DNA of 64,000 bases from Isoetes taiwanensis (taxonomy: Eukaryota; Streptophyta; Lycopodiopsida; Isoetales; Isoetaceae), in the NCBI GenBank assembly GCA_021234155.1, contig JAJEKV010000005.1, positions 10,784,572 through 10,848,571 of the forward strand, given 5' to 3'. The notes beneath the pieces were generated by a model that was given only the letters and a program-made list of their open reading frames with translations, did not search any database and was not told where the DNA came from. The stretch's first letter is position 1; each line of letters opens with the position of its first letter. Shown here one piece after another: positions 10,030-20,351 of this stretch. The translations under genes and the position numbers were made by a program.

Positions 10030-12454
10030 ACAACGGCTCAGGGTCTCAAGGCCAGGGCCGGCATCACCAATGGGTACCTAGAAACTTGTTTGGACGTGAA
10101 CAGGACGGCAACAATGAAGAAATGACAGTGGAGACAATTAATGCAAGGCTCACGCAGATGAGGAACCAGATGCACCAGCTGATTCACTAGGCAACCCCAC
10201 TGATGAACGCTCAGGAATATGGACCTCACCACCACCTCCACCACCACTACCTGCCCAAGGTGTTGAGGAGGCTCCACAGCCAGAAGGGGAAGACAATCAG
10301 GGAAATGTCAGGGACAGGAAGTGTAACGTTCCTAACCGACATGCCCTTAACCAACTGGGCAAAACCGTCTAGACATTTATGAGTAGTCGTTTCTACCCAT
10401 TTATGCCGGTGTCTCGGGAACGCCCCACAGGCACATTCAAGGTTCGAATACTCGAGCGGTCTACCATGGGCCCGTTACAGTCTCTCCCACTAGAACTATG
10501 CTCGTCCTCGAGCATCCAAGGCTATACCCACTAGAACTATGCTCGTCCTCGAGCATCCAAGGCTATACCATGTCACAATGATTACCAAGTCTTTGCAAAT
10601 TACCCATGCATATAGGCACCCATGGAGACTCGAACTCGAGACCTGCTCTGATACCAACTGTAACATTCCTAACCGACATGCCCTTAACCAATTAGGCAAA
10701 ACCGTCTAGACATTTATGAGTAGTCGTTTCTACCCATTTATGCCGGTGTCTCGGGAATGCCCCACAGGCACATTCAAGGTTCGAATACTCGAGCGGTCTA
10801 CCATGGGCCCGTTACAGGAAGAGAAAAAGGAGAACCAGAAGGACCCCAACACCATCTAGCTCCAGCTCATCAGACTCTTCTGGCAGCCAAGACAGTTCTA
10901 GCTCAGAGAGTGAGTCCGATACATCACAGGTAAGAGCCAGGGCAAGGAAGACGGATGACTATCAGAAGAAAGTGGATAGCGCTATGAGCAATGTATAGAA
11001 GACTAGGAAGTTGGGTCAGTTTTCAGGGAAAACAGGTCAGGCATGGAGGCAGAAACTTGGCTTGATGAGATGGAAGAGACAAAGACATAGGGAAGGTTGC
11101 TACAGCCAACTTAATAGGAGCAGCCAAAATTTGGTGGAAGGGCTACGCGAAGTCCAATAAGCTGAAAAGGAACAGTTGCATATTCAAGACCTTCAGCAAG
11201 GCCTTTCGCAAACATTATGTGCCAAGATCACATACTAGCAGGCATATCCAGCAGTTCTACATGCTAGATCAGGGGAACCTATCAGTAGCCAAGTACACAG
11301 AGGAATTCATGCGGCTCAGGCTCAATGTTCCCGGAATATCTGAAAGGCAAGCCATTGACGGATACATTGAAGGGTTGAACAGCAATATCAAAAGACTAGT
11401 CCGAGCAATCAACCCAAGGACAGTGGCAGAAGCCGAGGACAAAGCTTTAAGTTTGGAAGAAGCACCAGTTGCTCCAGGCCAGAAACAGTTACCATTCAAG
11501 GGTAAAACAACAGGGCAGTATCAAGGGCAGTATCAGAATAAGCAAGCACCAACGACGCCAGCCGGAGGCCAACATCAAGAGAAAACTCAGGGAAAGCCCT
11601 TGGGAGACCGTAGGCCACAAAATGGATCAGGGGGCAGTTCGCTCAAACGTCTTTTAGACAGCCTACCAAAGGAAAAGAGGCAAGAATGCATTGAAAAGAA
11701 GTTGTGCTTTAGGTGCTTCCAGCCAGGGCACCGAACACACGACTGTCCATTCGTCATGCAGGCAGCTTTAGCAGAACTTGCATATTGGGAGTCACCAACC
11801 GAAGGAGACGACGAAGAGGACGACCAGCAGGAAGCCCAAGATTTCATAAAGGGTGAGTGCCATATTTGTGCAGCTATTGAGTCAGGTGATGTAGAAAATC
11901 AGTCCACAGTCATTGCGGCTGAGGGAATCATAGATAGCAGTCCATATCTAGTCTTGATAGATACAGGTAGCTCTCACAACTTTGCCTCTCCTAGGCTGGC
12001 TGCCCTAATGAAGAATAAAGTCTTGAAGTCAAAGCCAAGGCTAGTTAGCATGGCAAATGGTGCCATTCGCCACGCTAAGGGGAGGAGGATCACGTTTGAT
12101 ATAGACCTTAGTGGAAGCAAGTGGCCGATGGGGGCTGAGGTCATGGATATTAGAAAGTATGACCTTATAGTAGGAATGGAGTTCCTAAAGCCAGCTAAAG
12201 CGATGATTGACTGCGAGCGCAACGAGATCTCCATGACGGCGCCAGACGGCAACAGATTCATAGTAAAAGGTAAGAAGATAGCTTCTCCTATGCAGTGCAT
12301 TTCTATGAAACAGCTAAGGAAAAGTATAATAAGAAATAAGGTGGAGTATATTCTAAGATTAGAGGCAATTGAACCAACTAAAGAGAAAGGAAGTGACCTA
12401 AGTGGGAATCAGTTGTCCAAGCCAGTAGCAAGGCTCATTAGGGAGTTCAAATGA
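10030..12454 (+). pseudogene. Ty3 gag and aspartic protease ORF, interrupted by a TRIM
   Basis: The frame can be followed from about 10030 (acidic and Pro-rich) to the TRIM at 10322 and resumes after it as an Arg- and Ser-rich linker. Stops TAG 10188 and TAG 10996 interrupt it, and a frameshift near 11090 precedes the gag core (WWKGYAKS to HYVPRS). The open part 11219-12454 holds the retrotransposon gag helices (QQFYMLDQGNLSVAKYTEEF), a CCHC knuckle CFRCFQPGHRTHDC near 11705-11750, and a protease active-site motif LVLIDTGSSHNF near 11950. It stops at 12454 ahead of the RT, so gag-pol would have needed recoding or further decay has occurred. Confidence 0.8.
10322..10816 (-). mobile_element. 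TRIM (terminal-repeat retrotransposon in miniature), 495 bp
   Basis: Two 158 bp direct terminal repeats (10322-10479 and 10659-10816) both start TGTAAC and end GTTACA. They differ by four transitions, all C-to-T type on one strand or the other. The 179 bp interior carries, on the minus strand, TTGGTATCAGAGC (10657-10645), one base from the LTR at 10659. This is the usual initiator-Met tRNA primer-binding site. A purine tract AGTGGGAGAGAC (10491-10480) abuts the other LTR. A perfect 5 bp target duplication GGAAG flanks it (10317-10321 and 10817-10821). It has no coding capacity. The interior also has a local 41 bp duplication at about 10487-10568. Confidence 0.93.
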
Positions 12455-12594
12455 TGTATTTTCGGATCAAATCTGTCAGCTACCACCTTATAGGGGTGTA
12501 GAGTGTGAAATCATACTAGCTCCAGATGCTAAGCCTACCAGCAAGGCACCTTATAAGATGAGCACCCCGGAGTTAATTTTTTTTTTTTTTTTTT

Positions 12595-12930
12595 GAGGGT
12601 AAGGATATATATTAATATGATTAAATTATACAGTGAATGTCCCCTTTAGGGATAGATAGAAAGAATTGTCACTACTGGGGTTATCCCTCCAGTCCAGTTT
12701 TGTACTCCGTGGCAGCAGTTCCAGTCTTCTCTAACCCTAGGTTACTATAGGGGATCTCCCGTCTTCTCCCAGGGCCGATACTACCTAGTACTTTTGGCCA
12801 CTTTCCAATAAAGGTGGATGTAAGGATATCCCCTTTGCATGATAGTTGAATTTCCAAACGGGTTTGCCTCTGCTGATCACTTATCCATCATGTGAGTCCC
12901 AATGGCATCTGAAGAACGAGTAAAACCCTA
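12595..12930 (-). other. LINE 3' UTR
   Basis: The sequence between the ORF2 stop and the poly-A tail on the minus strand is open-frame poor. It ends in CCTTACCCTC before the A-run. A TATATATTAATATG stretch lies near the tail. Confidence 0.7.
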
Positions 12931-15900
12931 TCAGACTTCCAATCCTGTCCAGGTTCTGCATTTGTAGTTGCATCCAAGCTTCCGGTGGTGAGCCAGGGCC
13001 ATGAGAGCCACCTCTTGGTTGAACTGATTTTTTATTCTGTCTACTGATGTAGCTAGGCCACCAAGAGCTACTCCACATCGGTGCTTCCATATACTCCAAA
13101 GAGATATGTTGGTAAGTGTTAGCTGGATGATATCTTCCCCTAGGTTGATTAAGATTTCTGGCCATGATAGCTGATGCATGTCCAGCCCAATGATTGGACT
13201 GACCCATCTCCAGAAGTCGCTTATTTTAGGACAGAAGAAGAGGTGATCTAGTGTCTCTGAGGCGCCACAGCCCAATGGGCAAAAATCGTGGTGCACTATG
13301 TCTCTGTTCAGTAACCAGGTCATATTACATAGACCGTCCTGTAGACTGCTCCAGCAAAAGAACTGTAACTTTCTTGAACACAGAGAAGTCCAGGACTTAG
13401 TTAATAGTCCTCTAGTTTCTGCTTGATCTAATCCCAATATTTCAGCTGCTTTAAGTGGGGATGGTGGCATCAGCAGACCATATATTTTTCTGACCTTATA
13501 GCCATCTTCATCCCCACACATCCATTTTTCCTCAGGCCCTGCAATGCCTGAGAGCGTAATAACATTTCTCATTATTTCTTTGAACACCCTTCTGTCCCCT
13601 ACCCCTACAGTAGGAATAAGGGCCCTCAGTCTAGTCCATGAGATCCATCTGTCATTTTCCCATAAGTGCCCCACCTTAGTTACACCTGCCTCACGCCATT
13701 TAACAAAGATACGAGGGTGTGCCAGTGCTAGTGGGAGTTGGTCCTTTTCCCAGATTTGTACATTCCAAAATATGCTAAGAGCTCCAGCTTCCCATGGAGC
13801 ATCAGCCACTTGGAACAGGTCTTGCACTTCTTGCCAGGCTCCCAGAATTTTCCTCATTATAGGGGACGTGCCCGGGCCCATTGTGAACTTGTAGAAGAGG
13901 GACCCAATCTCCTCCCTCGGAGTAGAGGGTTTACCTCTTATTTTGCCTTGATGAAGCCAGAATCTCACCATGTCAATTGCCGGTGATTTATCTTTCTGAA
14001 TTGCCCGCCAGACAAACTTAGCCGCTAGTGCTTTTGCCTGAATCATTGGGTCTTTACATCCTAGACCTCCATCCTTTCTGTCTCGGCACATTTCTGACCA
14101 TGCCACCTTCGCTTTTTTCCCCCATATGAATTTACGGATAATAACCAGAATCTGGTCATATACATACTTTTGTGCCACTATTGCCGACGAATAATAGATA
14201 TGTGTGGCATTGAGGATTGCATTTGCTACTGTCACTCGTCCCATTGTTGAGAGAGCTTTACATGACCATAGATTGACCTTTTTCCGAATCTTTTCTATGA
14301 TAGGAGACCATAGTCCTTTTAGATTATCTGCTAGATTAAGAGGCATTCCCAGTAGCTTAATAGTCTCTGAGGCGGCTATTACATGATAGTTCCATGCCCT
14401 AACCCGGCATCAGCAGCCCCATCAAAAGGCCATATAATAGCACACTTGGCTGGGTTGATTCCTATTCCGGCGATAGAGAAAAAGGAATTCAATGCGCCCT
14501 GGAAGGCTTCGAAGCTCTCATCATCATATCTTAAGAAAAGGAAAGTATCATCTGCATACTGCATTATTGTCAACCTTCTGTCTGATCCAGGGAGAGTTAA
14601 GCCATTTACCATACCTCGTGCCTCCAAATTTTTGACCATGCAAGTTAGAAGATTTGCCATAATCAGAAATAAGTATGGGGCAAGAGGGCAACCCTGTCTA
14701 ATTCCTTTCCTGAGGTCAAAGAGGCCAGTGGGCTGACCATTCACCAGCATTGATGCAGATGCCATCTTATTCAACCCCATGACTAGATTTATGAAGTCCA
14801 TTTCAAAGCCCATTTGTGCCATAACAGCCTCTAATCCACACCATCTTAGTGAGTCATAGGCCCGGCGAAAGTCAAGTTTAAGCAGGACACACTTTTGGCT
14901 TGAGTGCTTACACCAATGAAGCCCCTCCCTGGCAGCCAAGTAATTGTCCAGGATGTTCCTATTCGGAAGAAATGCTGATTGCTCATATCCTATTACACGG
15001 TCCAAGATTGGCTTAATTCGGGTAGCTATTACCTTCATGATTACTTTGTACAGAACGTTGGTCAATGCTATCGGTCTCCATTCATTGATAACCTGAGGCC
15101 TACTTACTTTTGGAATGAGTGCAATGAATCCAGCTGCCAAGGTTGGATGGAGATATCTGACAGCCCAGGCTCCTTTGACTGCAGCAGCAAAGAAGGGACC
15201 CAAGATATCCCAGAATTCCACATAGAACTCTGGTGGGAACCCATCTGGTCCTGGGGATTTCCCAGAGGCTAGAGAACTTAATGCCTTGTAGATTTCTACA
15301 TCACCTGGTTCCTGAAGCAATAGTCTGTTCTCCTCATCACTTATTGAGAGGTCTTGACGGATGGAAGATAGCCATTTTGAGCATTGGGAGGAATAATCAT
15401 TTGGAAGAGGATCTTCCTTGAAAAGCCCCTCGTAGCTATTTCTGAAAAATGATCTTATTTCGGCTTCACCTTTTATGACTTGATGTTGGTCGTCAATCAC
15501 TGAAGTGATGCTGTTCTCAGCCAACCTGGATCCAGCTAATCTGAAGAAACACTTAGAGTTTTCATGGTCCACTTCAGCGTACCACTTAGTCCTAGATCTC
15601 ATGGCTGCCCCACGTGCTTCTTCTTCCTCTATTGCTTTGACTTTGATGCTTAATTCTTCCTCAAGATTCTGATGTACAGAGTTAAATGGGTCGGAGACTA
15701 AATCTTGTTTGACTTGTCGGATTTGATTGTACAGATCAGCTTTGGATCTTTGGAATTCCTGGGCCCGCTCTCTGCCCCATTTCTTTATCCAATCCTTCAT
15801 TAGTGCACTTTTTCTGATCCATGCTTTCATAGTAGGAAGCTCGTCTTCCCTTGGTTGTGTCGTAACGAATTCTCTGAACGGGGTGCAGAATGCTTCCTTT

Positions 15901-16670
15901 CCTAAGAGGCCAGTATTGAATTTAAAGGGAACATTGCCCCTTCTTCTTGCAGTAGGAAGCTCCTCAAGTACTAGTTTTTGTGGCACATGGTCAGATTGCG
16001 AGAAAGCAAGGTCCCCTTCCACATAGCATTTATCCATGAACGGGGCCGACTTTCTGGCTAGATAGAACCTATCCAAGAGGCAGTAGACTCTGTCCATGCC
16101 CTTCTGCTTATTTGACCATGAGTATGGGGTGTTCGATGGTGGGAGAAGGACAAATCCATTGTTATTGAGAAGGGAGTCCCATGCTACCCTCTCTTCCCCT
16201 AGAAGGTTCCTAATCAGCCCTAGCTTTTGGTCCCATACATCTGTCATGTTGAGGTCACCCCCTAAAATCCAATTTTCCCCTGGTTGGCTGACTAGCCACG
16301 TGTTTATTTCTCTCCATAGCATAGCTCTTTCTGCAGGCTTGTTGGTGGCATATACATTAATCAATCCCCAATGGGTTTCGTCTGTTTCAAATTGTACTGC
16401 CTGCCACCTCCCATCAATCCCTACATGTTGAAGATTGCTTGTTAGCCCTCTCCATAAGATTCCCGTCCCCCCTTTGGTACCTCTGGCTACACAGGTGAGA
16501 GAGGAATATTGGCAACCCAACCATCCTCCTAACGAATTAGATTCAAAGTCCGGGAGCCTGTGTTCTTGTATAAGGATGACATCAGCATTCATAGATCTTA
16601 GAGCTGCAAGGACTCTAGCCCTTTTCAGCACGCCCTTAATTCCACGAAGGTTCCACGAGACTATTTTCAT
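12931..16670 (-). pseudogene. LINE ORF2: endonuclease plus reverse transcriptase, one frameshift
   Basis: The first frame (16670-14379) opens with MKIVSWNLRG and holds APE endonuclease landmarks QEHRLPD, GGDLNMT and SQSDHVP. The RT follows: SGKSPGPDGFPPEF, LLKLDFRRAYDSLRW, RKGIRQGCPLAPYLF and the catalytic YADD of MQYADDTFLF. A one-base shift near 14380 breaks it. The second frame (to 12931) resumes with ETIKLLGMPLN and continues through the L1 C-terminal zinc-binding region (CPLGCGASETLDHLFFC) to SLWSIWKHRC. All catalytic motifs are present, so only the shift prevents a full-length product of about 1240 residues. Plant L1 ORF2 proteins are of similar size. It drives target-primed reverse transcription. 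Confidence 0.92.
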
Positions 16671-17403
16671 TATTCTTTTTCCACATCAAATCCCCATGCA
16701 CACCCAAGAGAGTACGGGTCCCTACCCACCCTTTCCCTGCTCCTGTATCGCACCTATCCCCACTCAGCATAACTATTTGTCTAGCCTTGACCTTGGAGTT
16801 ACCCCTGCCCCAGATCATGCCGTTGAGATTGTATCTGTTGAGATTGTATCTATCCCCTTTTTTATTCGTCTTCTTGTTCCCATTTACTGTCACCATGCGG
16901 GTGTAAATTGACCCTGCCATCCCAGGGTGTATGGGCTTTCCCAGTCCCATGTCTGTAGGTAACCCCCCTCTTCCAAGGCGGGTTGCCTTAGTATTGTTCT
17001 CATCTCCTTTTTTGTTTATTTTCTTGTTCATACTTCCATTTGTAAGGGAGGGTGCAATATTGGCCCTATTGGCCCTAGCATTAGCTTTATGAGCTTCTAC
17101 AGCCCCGTGCCTGAGTGTAACCCCCCCTTCCTCATTCGCTAGATTGAGCCCCTTGATTAGGGCAGGTGATTCCAAGTCAGAGGCAGGCGATATCAAATAG
17201 TTTTGGGAGTTGCACGAGGAGGGGTAACAACGCATGATGATTGCATTATTTGTAGACCCGACTCTTGTGGTTCTTGTTATCATAGTGTTCAACTGTTTGA
17301 GGTGTTTCATTCTGCCATGATCCATTTTGCTTTCGGCCATGAAGTTATCAGGAGCACATCTCAAACCTTTTTCATTGACCCATACAATTGGCAATCCAAG
17401 CAT
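16636..17403 (-). CDS. LINE ORF D, 255 residues, basic, unknown
   Basis: Starts 37 bases after ORF C and overlaps the ORF2 start by 35 nt. It is Asn-, Lys- and Gly-rich with a repeated NKKxNKKGD motif and a short tandem RYNLN RYNLN. A basic low-complexity protein between ORF1 and ORF2 is unusual for L1. A length of 255 codons makes a chance frame less likely. No domain is recognised. Confidence 0.45.
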   Translation of the reverse strand: MLGLPIVWVNEKGLRCAPDNFMAESKMDHGRMKHLKQLNTMITRTTRVGSTNNAIIMRCYPSSCNSQNYLISPASDLESPALIKGLNLANEEGGVTLRHGAVEAHKANARANRANIAPSLTNGSMNKKINKKGDENNTKATRLGRGGLPTDMGLGKPIHPGMAGSIYTRMVTVNGNKKTNKKGDRYNLNRYNLNGMIWGRGNSKVKARQIVMLSGDRCDTGAGKGWVGTRTLLGVHGDLMWKKNNENSLVEPSWN

Positions 17404-17440
17404 CCAAAAACAATTTGTTTAAAACCGTTATCTGCATTGA

Positions 17441-17920
17441 TCATATTATGTTGACATTGCAAGTTTCATTACAAAAAAGGGGATATGTTATATATCCTGA
17501 TTCCATCTTCCTGTTTGATCGCAGCCATTGTGTTATCCATCTTTTCCCCCCAAGCATCAAGAGGCAGCCATCCTTCAAGATCGGCATTGCCATAGTCATA
17601 ATTTCACAAACTTTCCCGTGCATACTAGGGATCGGCATTGCCATAATCCTATTTCCACAGACTTTCATATGCATACTGCTCTTATATTTTCTCACATGGA
17701 CCATAAAGCAGCACTCATATGGTGCTTTCAATCCAGAATTTGTTCTTCCCAACCACAATAATTCATTACATCGGCTAACTAATGCAGATATGAGATAATA
17801 GCAGTAAGAGAAGAGTTCAAAATACTTACCTCGTATCAGAGATAAGACTCTTGCATCCATAATTGCCTTAAATAGTCGCATAGGGGATACGTTTCCCTCT
17901 ATATGTAGTAAGGAGAGCAT
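17441..17920 (-). CDS. LINE ORF C, 159 residues, unknown
   Basis: The ATG lies four bases after the ORF1 stop (TAAGACAATG on the minus strand) and the frame stays open to TGA 17441. The product is Met- and Cys-rich with an internal near-repeat (MHMKVCGNRIMAMPIPSMHGK, then VCEIMTMAMPI). No family is recognised. It could be a chance open frame or a remnant of a longer ORF1. The tight spacing is the main argument for reality. Confidence 0.4.
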   Translation of the reverse strand: MLSLLHIEGNVSPMRLFKAIMDARVLSLIRGKYFELFSYCYYLISALVSRCNELLWLGRTNSGLKAPYECCFMVHVRKYKSSMHMKVCGNRIMAMPIPSMHGKVCEIMTMAMPILKDGCLLMLGGKRWITQWLRSNRKMESGYITYPLFCNETCNVNII

Positions 17921-17924
17921 TGTC

Positions 17925-19625
17925 TTACGCTGGTTTTTTTACCTTGCGAGCACCCTCTTCCATGGAGTGCTCATGGAGAACTTTGGCAATTGCTCCAGAA
18001 GCAAATGAGACCTTCTTAAACGGCCTGCCTTTCTTTTTCTTTATACTAGTGATCTGGTTCTCCTCTAGAGAGTGCATATCATGTTCCTGTTCCTGATCAG
18101 GCGACTCTTCTAGCACGGCCTCATCTAATGCCGGAATTTGATTTCCTAGTGCTCCTCTTACTGAAATAGTAGCCTCGTCATTGGCTTTTGCTTTGGATGT
18201 TGCTGCAGCAATGGGAGTAGCAGCAATAGAAGTAGCAGTAGCTCCTCCTTCATAGACGGACAGTGGAGGGCCTTTGCTGGTCGCTTCTGCTGGCTGAAGA
18301 GGAGCTGGGATAGTGATACCTGTAGCCACCTTGGCATTGGTCAGTGCTTGCTGGCTGGTCAGCAGCTCACAATCTTTGTTGGTCATTTCTGCTAGCTGAA
18401 GAGGAGCTGGGATAGTGATATTTGGCGCCACATTGGCATTGGTCAGTGCTTGCTGGCTGGTCAGCAGCTCACATGTGGGTGGGACATGTGTCATTGGCCC
18501 GTTTGGTGCAGGGTCAGCCTCTTGACCATGAAGAATCAAAGTTGAAGACTGAATCTCTGACTCAATAATCTGTCCTTTTCCAGAGGATTTAGTGAGATCC
18601 AGATTATTTGAGTTTGGCACTAGAGTTGGCCCAACTAAATTTGGATCCTGGCCCAAATTGGCAGATTGATCACTGTCCTTTGACTGTTCTTGCAGGCTGC
18701 TCTGGATCCGCAGGTCGTTCTTAGAATAAGAACATTCTCCAACAAAATGATTGGGACCTTCGCTCCTTATGCTGAGACTGTAACTACCTCGACCTCTCCG
18801 AGAGATGGGCAGGCTTTTTCCTTTACTTTTGCCGGTTCTTGGGACCATGGTAAACCCATCCTCATCAACGATTGCTTTACCTTTGGAATTGTCACCTGAC
18901 TGCTGGAGCTGCTCATTTGGGACTTGGCAGATGGTCAATGCATGAACAATAGCTCCACATATTGAGCAAGGTGGAGGCAGTCCTGAAGTGTCAAGCTTGA
19001 ACATAATCTGTTTTCCCCTATACCCAACAAAAGGAACTTGATCTGGTATGGGTTTGAGAATGTCCATTGAGATACAGATTTTTGGGGCATCGTTACTGCT
19101 GCTGCCCATTGCTATAAATTCACCAAGGGAGGCAGCTATTGATTTGAAAGCTTTTTCTGTCCAATATTCAGATCTTAGGCTGCTGAGAGAAACCCACACA
19201 GGATAGAAGACTGCCTCTGGATTAGCAGGATCAAAATCTTCGCGCCACCTTTGAAGCAAGAACTGACCATTCAAAGATGAGATGATGCCTTTTTTGAATA
19301 AAATATTGGCATCATTCTCCGTAGCAGTAGTGACCAAGAAGTATAGATTGCCTAGCCAAAGCACTCTTGGCGGGATCTTTGCTCTACAGACTCGCTCCAG
19401 CACCTTGGCAATCTCCACTAGATTGGGGTTACCTCTGATAACTTTCCCAATCAGCCCGATCTTATTCAAACGACGGATGCGGTCTGCAACCTCCGGGATA
19501 TGCAGGGAGATGGAAACAACATTTGGATTAGAGGGAGGGTCGTCAAGATCAGATAGACATGGGATGATCTTGGGACCGTCAACAGCAAGGTTTTGTTCTG
19601 CCATCCTTAGTACACTTCCAACCAA
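17925..19625 (-). CDS. LINE ORF1 (DUF4283-like nucleic-acid-binding protein)
   Basis: 566 residues from ATG 19625. Met8 at 19604 directly follows the ORF B stop and may be the true start. Residues about 40-215 resemble the DUF4283 region common to plant LINE ORF1 proteins (LWLGNLYFLVTTATENDA, then VFYPVWVSLSSLRSEYW). A short Cys cluster CSICGAIVHALTIC (220-233) stands where a zinc knuckle is usual; it lacks a clear CCHC pattern. A direct repeat of about 36 residues beginning CELLTSQQALTNA occurs twice near 395-465, mirrored by DNA repeats around 18340-18480. The C-terminus is basic. It would bind LINE RNA as an RNP component. Confidence 0.75.
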   Translation of the reverse strand: MVGSVLRMAEQNLAVDGPKIIPCLSDLDDPPSNPNVVSISLHIPEVADRIRRLNKIGLIGKVIRGNPNLVEIAKVLERVCRAKIPPRVLWLGNLYFLVTTATENDANILFKKGIISSLNGQFLLQRWREDFDPANPEAVFYPVWVSLSSLRSEYWTEKAFKSIAASLGEFIAMGSSSNDAPKICISMDILKPIPDQVPFVGYRGKQIMFKLDTSGLPPPCSICGAIVHALTICQVPNEQLQQSGDNSKGKAIVDEDGFTMVPRTGKSKGKSLPISRRGRGSYSLSIRSEGPNHFVGECSYSKNDLRIQSSLQEQSKDSDQSANLGQDPNLVGPTLVPNSNNLDLTKSSGKGQIIESEIQSSTLILHGQEADPAPNGPMTHVPPTCELLTSQQALTNANVAPNITIPAPLQLAEMTNKDCELLTSQQALTNAKVATGITIPAPLQPAEATSKGPPLSVYEGGATATSIAATPIAAATSKAKANDEATISVRGALGNQIPALDEAVLEESPDQEQEHDMHSLEENQITSIKKKKGRPFKKVSFASGAIAKVLHEHSMEEGARKVKKPA

Positions 19626-19987
19626 TAATTACCTCCTAGCCAAACTGGACAGACTACAAATGCCTGAGAAGGCAGAATGGCTGGATCAGCAAAAACAAGG
19701 AATCTGATAGTTCGTCTAACAATGGCAGGATCCCCTTGAATGACTAAACCACCTAGGCAGTGGAATTGATCAGGGTAGAGTGACCTATTATCGATCAACG
19801 TGGACCAAAGCTCGTCAACCGGGCCTTCAATCCATCCCCACCATAGATGGATACCGTTGGTTAAGATAGCCAAGCGGAGGATATATTCAGATCGATGTGG
19901 GGAGGAGGCAGTGGAGAGATGTGAGAGCTGAGAGCTGGATGTAGCAGAGATGGAAATATTGGCATCCATATGAAGATCATAACACAC
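19607..19987 (-). CDS. LINE leader ORF B, 126 residues, paralogue of ORF A
   Basis: Intact from ATG 19987 (Met7 at 19969 has a better context) to TAA 19607-19609. It contains WWGWIEGPVDELWSTLIDN, matching ORF A at the same relative position. Its stop is two bases from an ATG of ORF1 (TAAGGATGG on the minus strand, ATG 19604-19602). I do not recognise the domain. The pair probably arose by tandem duplication within the LINE. Confidence 0.6.
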   Translation of the reverse strand: MCYDLHMDANISISATSSSQLSHLSTASSPHRSEYILRLAILTNGIHLWWGWIEGPVDELWSTLIDNRSLYPDQFHCLGGLVIQGDPAIVRRTIRFLVFADPAILPSQAFVVCPVWLGGNYWLEVY

Positions 19988-20351
19988 GATAAAGCTCCAC
20001 TGTGACCATTTCTGCTAGAGGGTGGCAATAGCATGAAAAGAGAGATGTGACAGGACGATCTTCTCCAAGGTATGCTATTCTGAGTTCAGTGGCTGAGGCC
20101 TGTTGATTTGAAGTAATAACAGATTGAACACCAGTGAAATACAGATCAGGGAAGATGTGTTGATCAACTAGCAAATTCCATAAATCAGCTGAAAATCCCT
20201 CAATCCAACCGCAGCAAATTGTGTTTGTTGCAAAAATGACTGTAAAGTATCTGCTGAAATCAGATAGGGAAGAAGGAGACGAGACCACATATGTCGGGGA
20301 CGATTGAGCAGGAGTTGAGCAGATCACATCTAGAGGCAGGGGAAGACCCAT
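19977..20351 (-). CDS. LINE leader ORF A, 124 residues, unknown function
   Basis: This is the first ORF of the LINE on its sense strand, intact from ATG 20351 to TGA 19977-19979. The centre reads CCGWIEGFSADLWNLLVDQ. It aligns with the next ORF: shared GWIEG, D/E-LW-x-L-V/I-D, PD after a short gap, a G-x-x-x-I, and a T-x-x-R/I-R. No known family is recognised. It overlaps the start of ORF B by 11 nt, which would suit termination-reinitiation. Confidence 0.6.
   Translation of the reverse strand: MGLPLPLDVICSTPAQSSPTYVVSSPSSLSDFSRYFTVIFATNTICCGWIEGFSADLWNLLVDQHIFPDLYFTGVQSVITSNQQASATELRIAYLGEDRPVTSLFSCYCHPLAEMVTVELYRVL

Noticed and set aside
10322-10816. Two solo LTRs or a simple direct repeat instead of a TRIM
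   Set aside because: PBS, purine tract, equal-length LTRs and a 5 bp target duplication fit one complete TRIM.
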